A DNA stretch of 64,000 nt. Source: Oikopleura dioica. Taxonomy: Eukaryota; Chordata; Appendicularia; Copelata; Oikopleuridae. The DNA lies in NCBI GenBank assembly GCA_907165135.1, contig OU015566.1, positions 4,466,501 to 4,530,500 on the forward strand, given 5' to 3'. The first letter of the stretch is position 1. Each line of letters starts with the position of its first letter. Position numbers and translations under genes: made by a program. Under the pieces are notes generated by a model, which was given only the letters and a program-made list of their open reading frames with translations, was not told the origin of the DNA and did no database searches. This document shows, piece after piece, positions 63,889-64,000 of the stretch.

Positions 63889-64000
63889 CCTTAACCTAGC
63901 CCCAACCCTAAGGAAAGAAAATAAAAGTTCGAAATCCCATGTAAAATAAAACAACAGAAGCTGGTAAAACTCGTCATTCCGTCAGTTTGTATTTGCTCAA

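Overview
The window looks like a compact, AT-rich animal genome and most probably a tunicate, specifically an appendicularian (Oikopleura-like). Evidence: most introns are only about 37-55 nt with plain GT-AG ends, a few look non-canonical, genes lie close together on both strands, and one locus encodes a vitamin K-dependent Gla domain, which is essentially a chordate module. Species cannot be fixed from the sequence alone. Gene models were built by joining reading frames across splice sites; where frames do not join, this is stated.

Layout. 1-5.3 kb: end of a minus-strand gene, an unrecognised four-exon gene, and a secreted astacin metalloprotease with antistasin-like, PAN/apple and ShKT modules. 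5.4-9.05 kb: a minus-strand SLC6 amino-acid transporter of B0AT type whose introns are full of repeats and whose frame is broken twice by single-base deficits. 10.7-11.3 kb: two small convergent genes. 14.6-20.9 kb: four paralogues of an unrecognised family of about 90-aa secreted proteins, two on each strand, the last two separated by a 3.7-kb block holding two satellite arrays. 21.7-23 kb: a Gla-domain gene. 26.8-28.5 kb: a secreted phospholipase A2-like gene with altered catalytic residues. 29.6-30.9 kb: a sushi/CCP membrane protein and a small single-pass membrane protein. 31-38.8 kb: almost gene-free, dominated by nested foldback elements made of short tandem repeats. 38.8-44.7 kb: an eight-exon cyclin D with seven copies of one MITE in its introns. 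46.1-52.2 kb: three minus-strand genes (sideroflexin, a small F-box protein and an SLC43-type transporter whose coding exon carries a 178-bp MITE). 54.9-57.2 kb: a class A GPCR. 57.6-58.3 kb: a secreted protein. 58.3-64 kb: AT-rich, nearly gene-poor sequence.

The strongest theme is the interaction of non-autonomous elements with genes. One MITE family (A; ends resemble AACCTGTGTAGAAAACCTGA) occurs about 20 times and supplies the stop codon of at least two and perhaps three genes. A second family (B; GGAACCGACAAA ends, internal CCAATCAG motifs) lies in or beside genes. A third inserted in the SLC43 exon so that it is either translated in frame or spliced as a new GT-AG intron. Several intronic repeats are palindromes of very short tandem units.

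Genes do not form operons here; they are unrelated in function (secreted or extracellular proteins, membrane transporters, a receptor, cell-cycle and mitochondrial proteins). Several models need a one-base correction (SLC6 twice, probably the GPCR, the Gla gene and one small secreted paralogue). This pattern suits either long-read homopolymer errors or real decay, which reads would decide.
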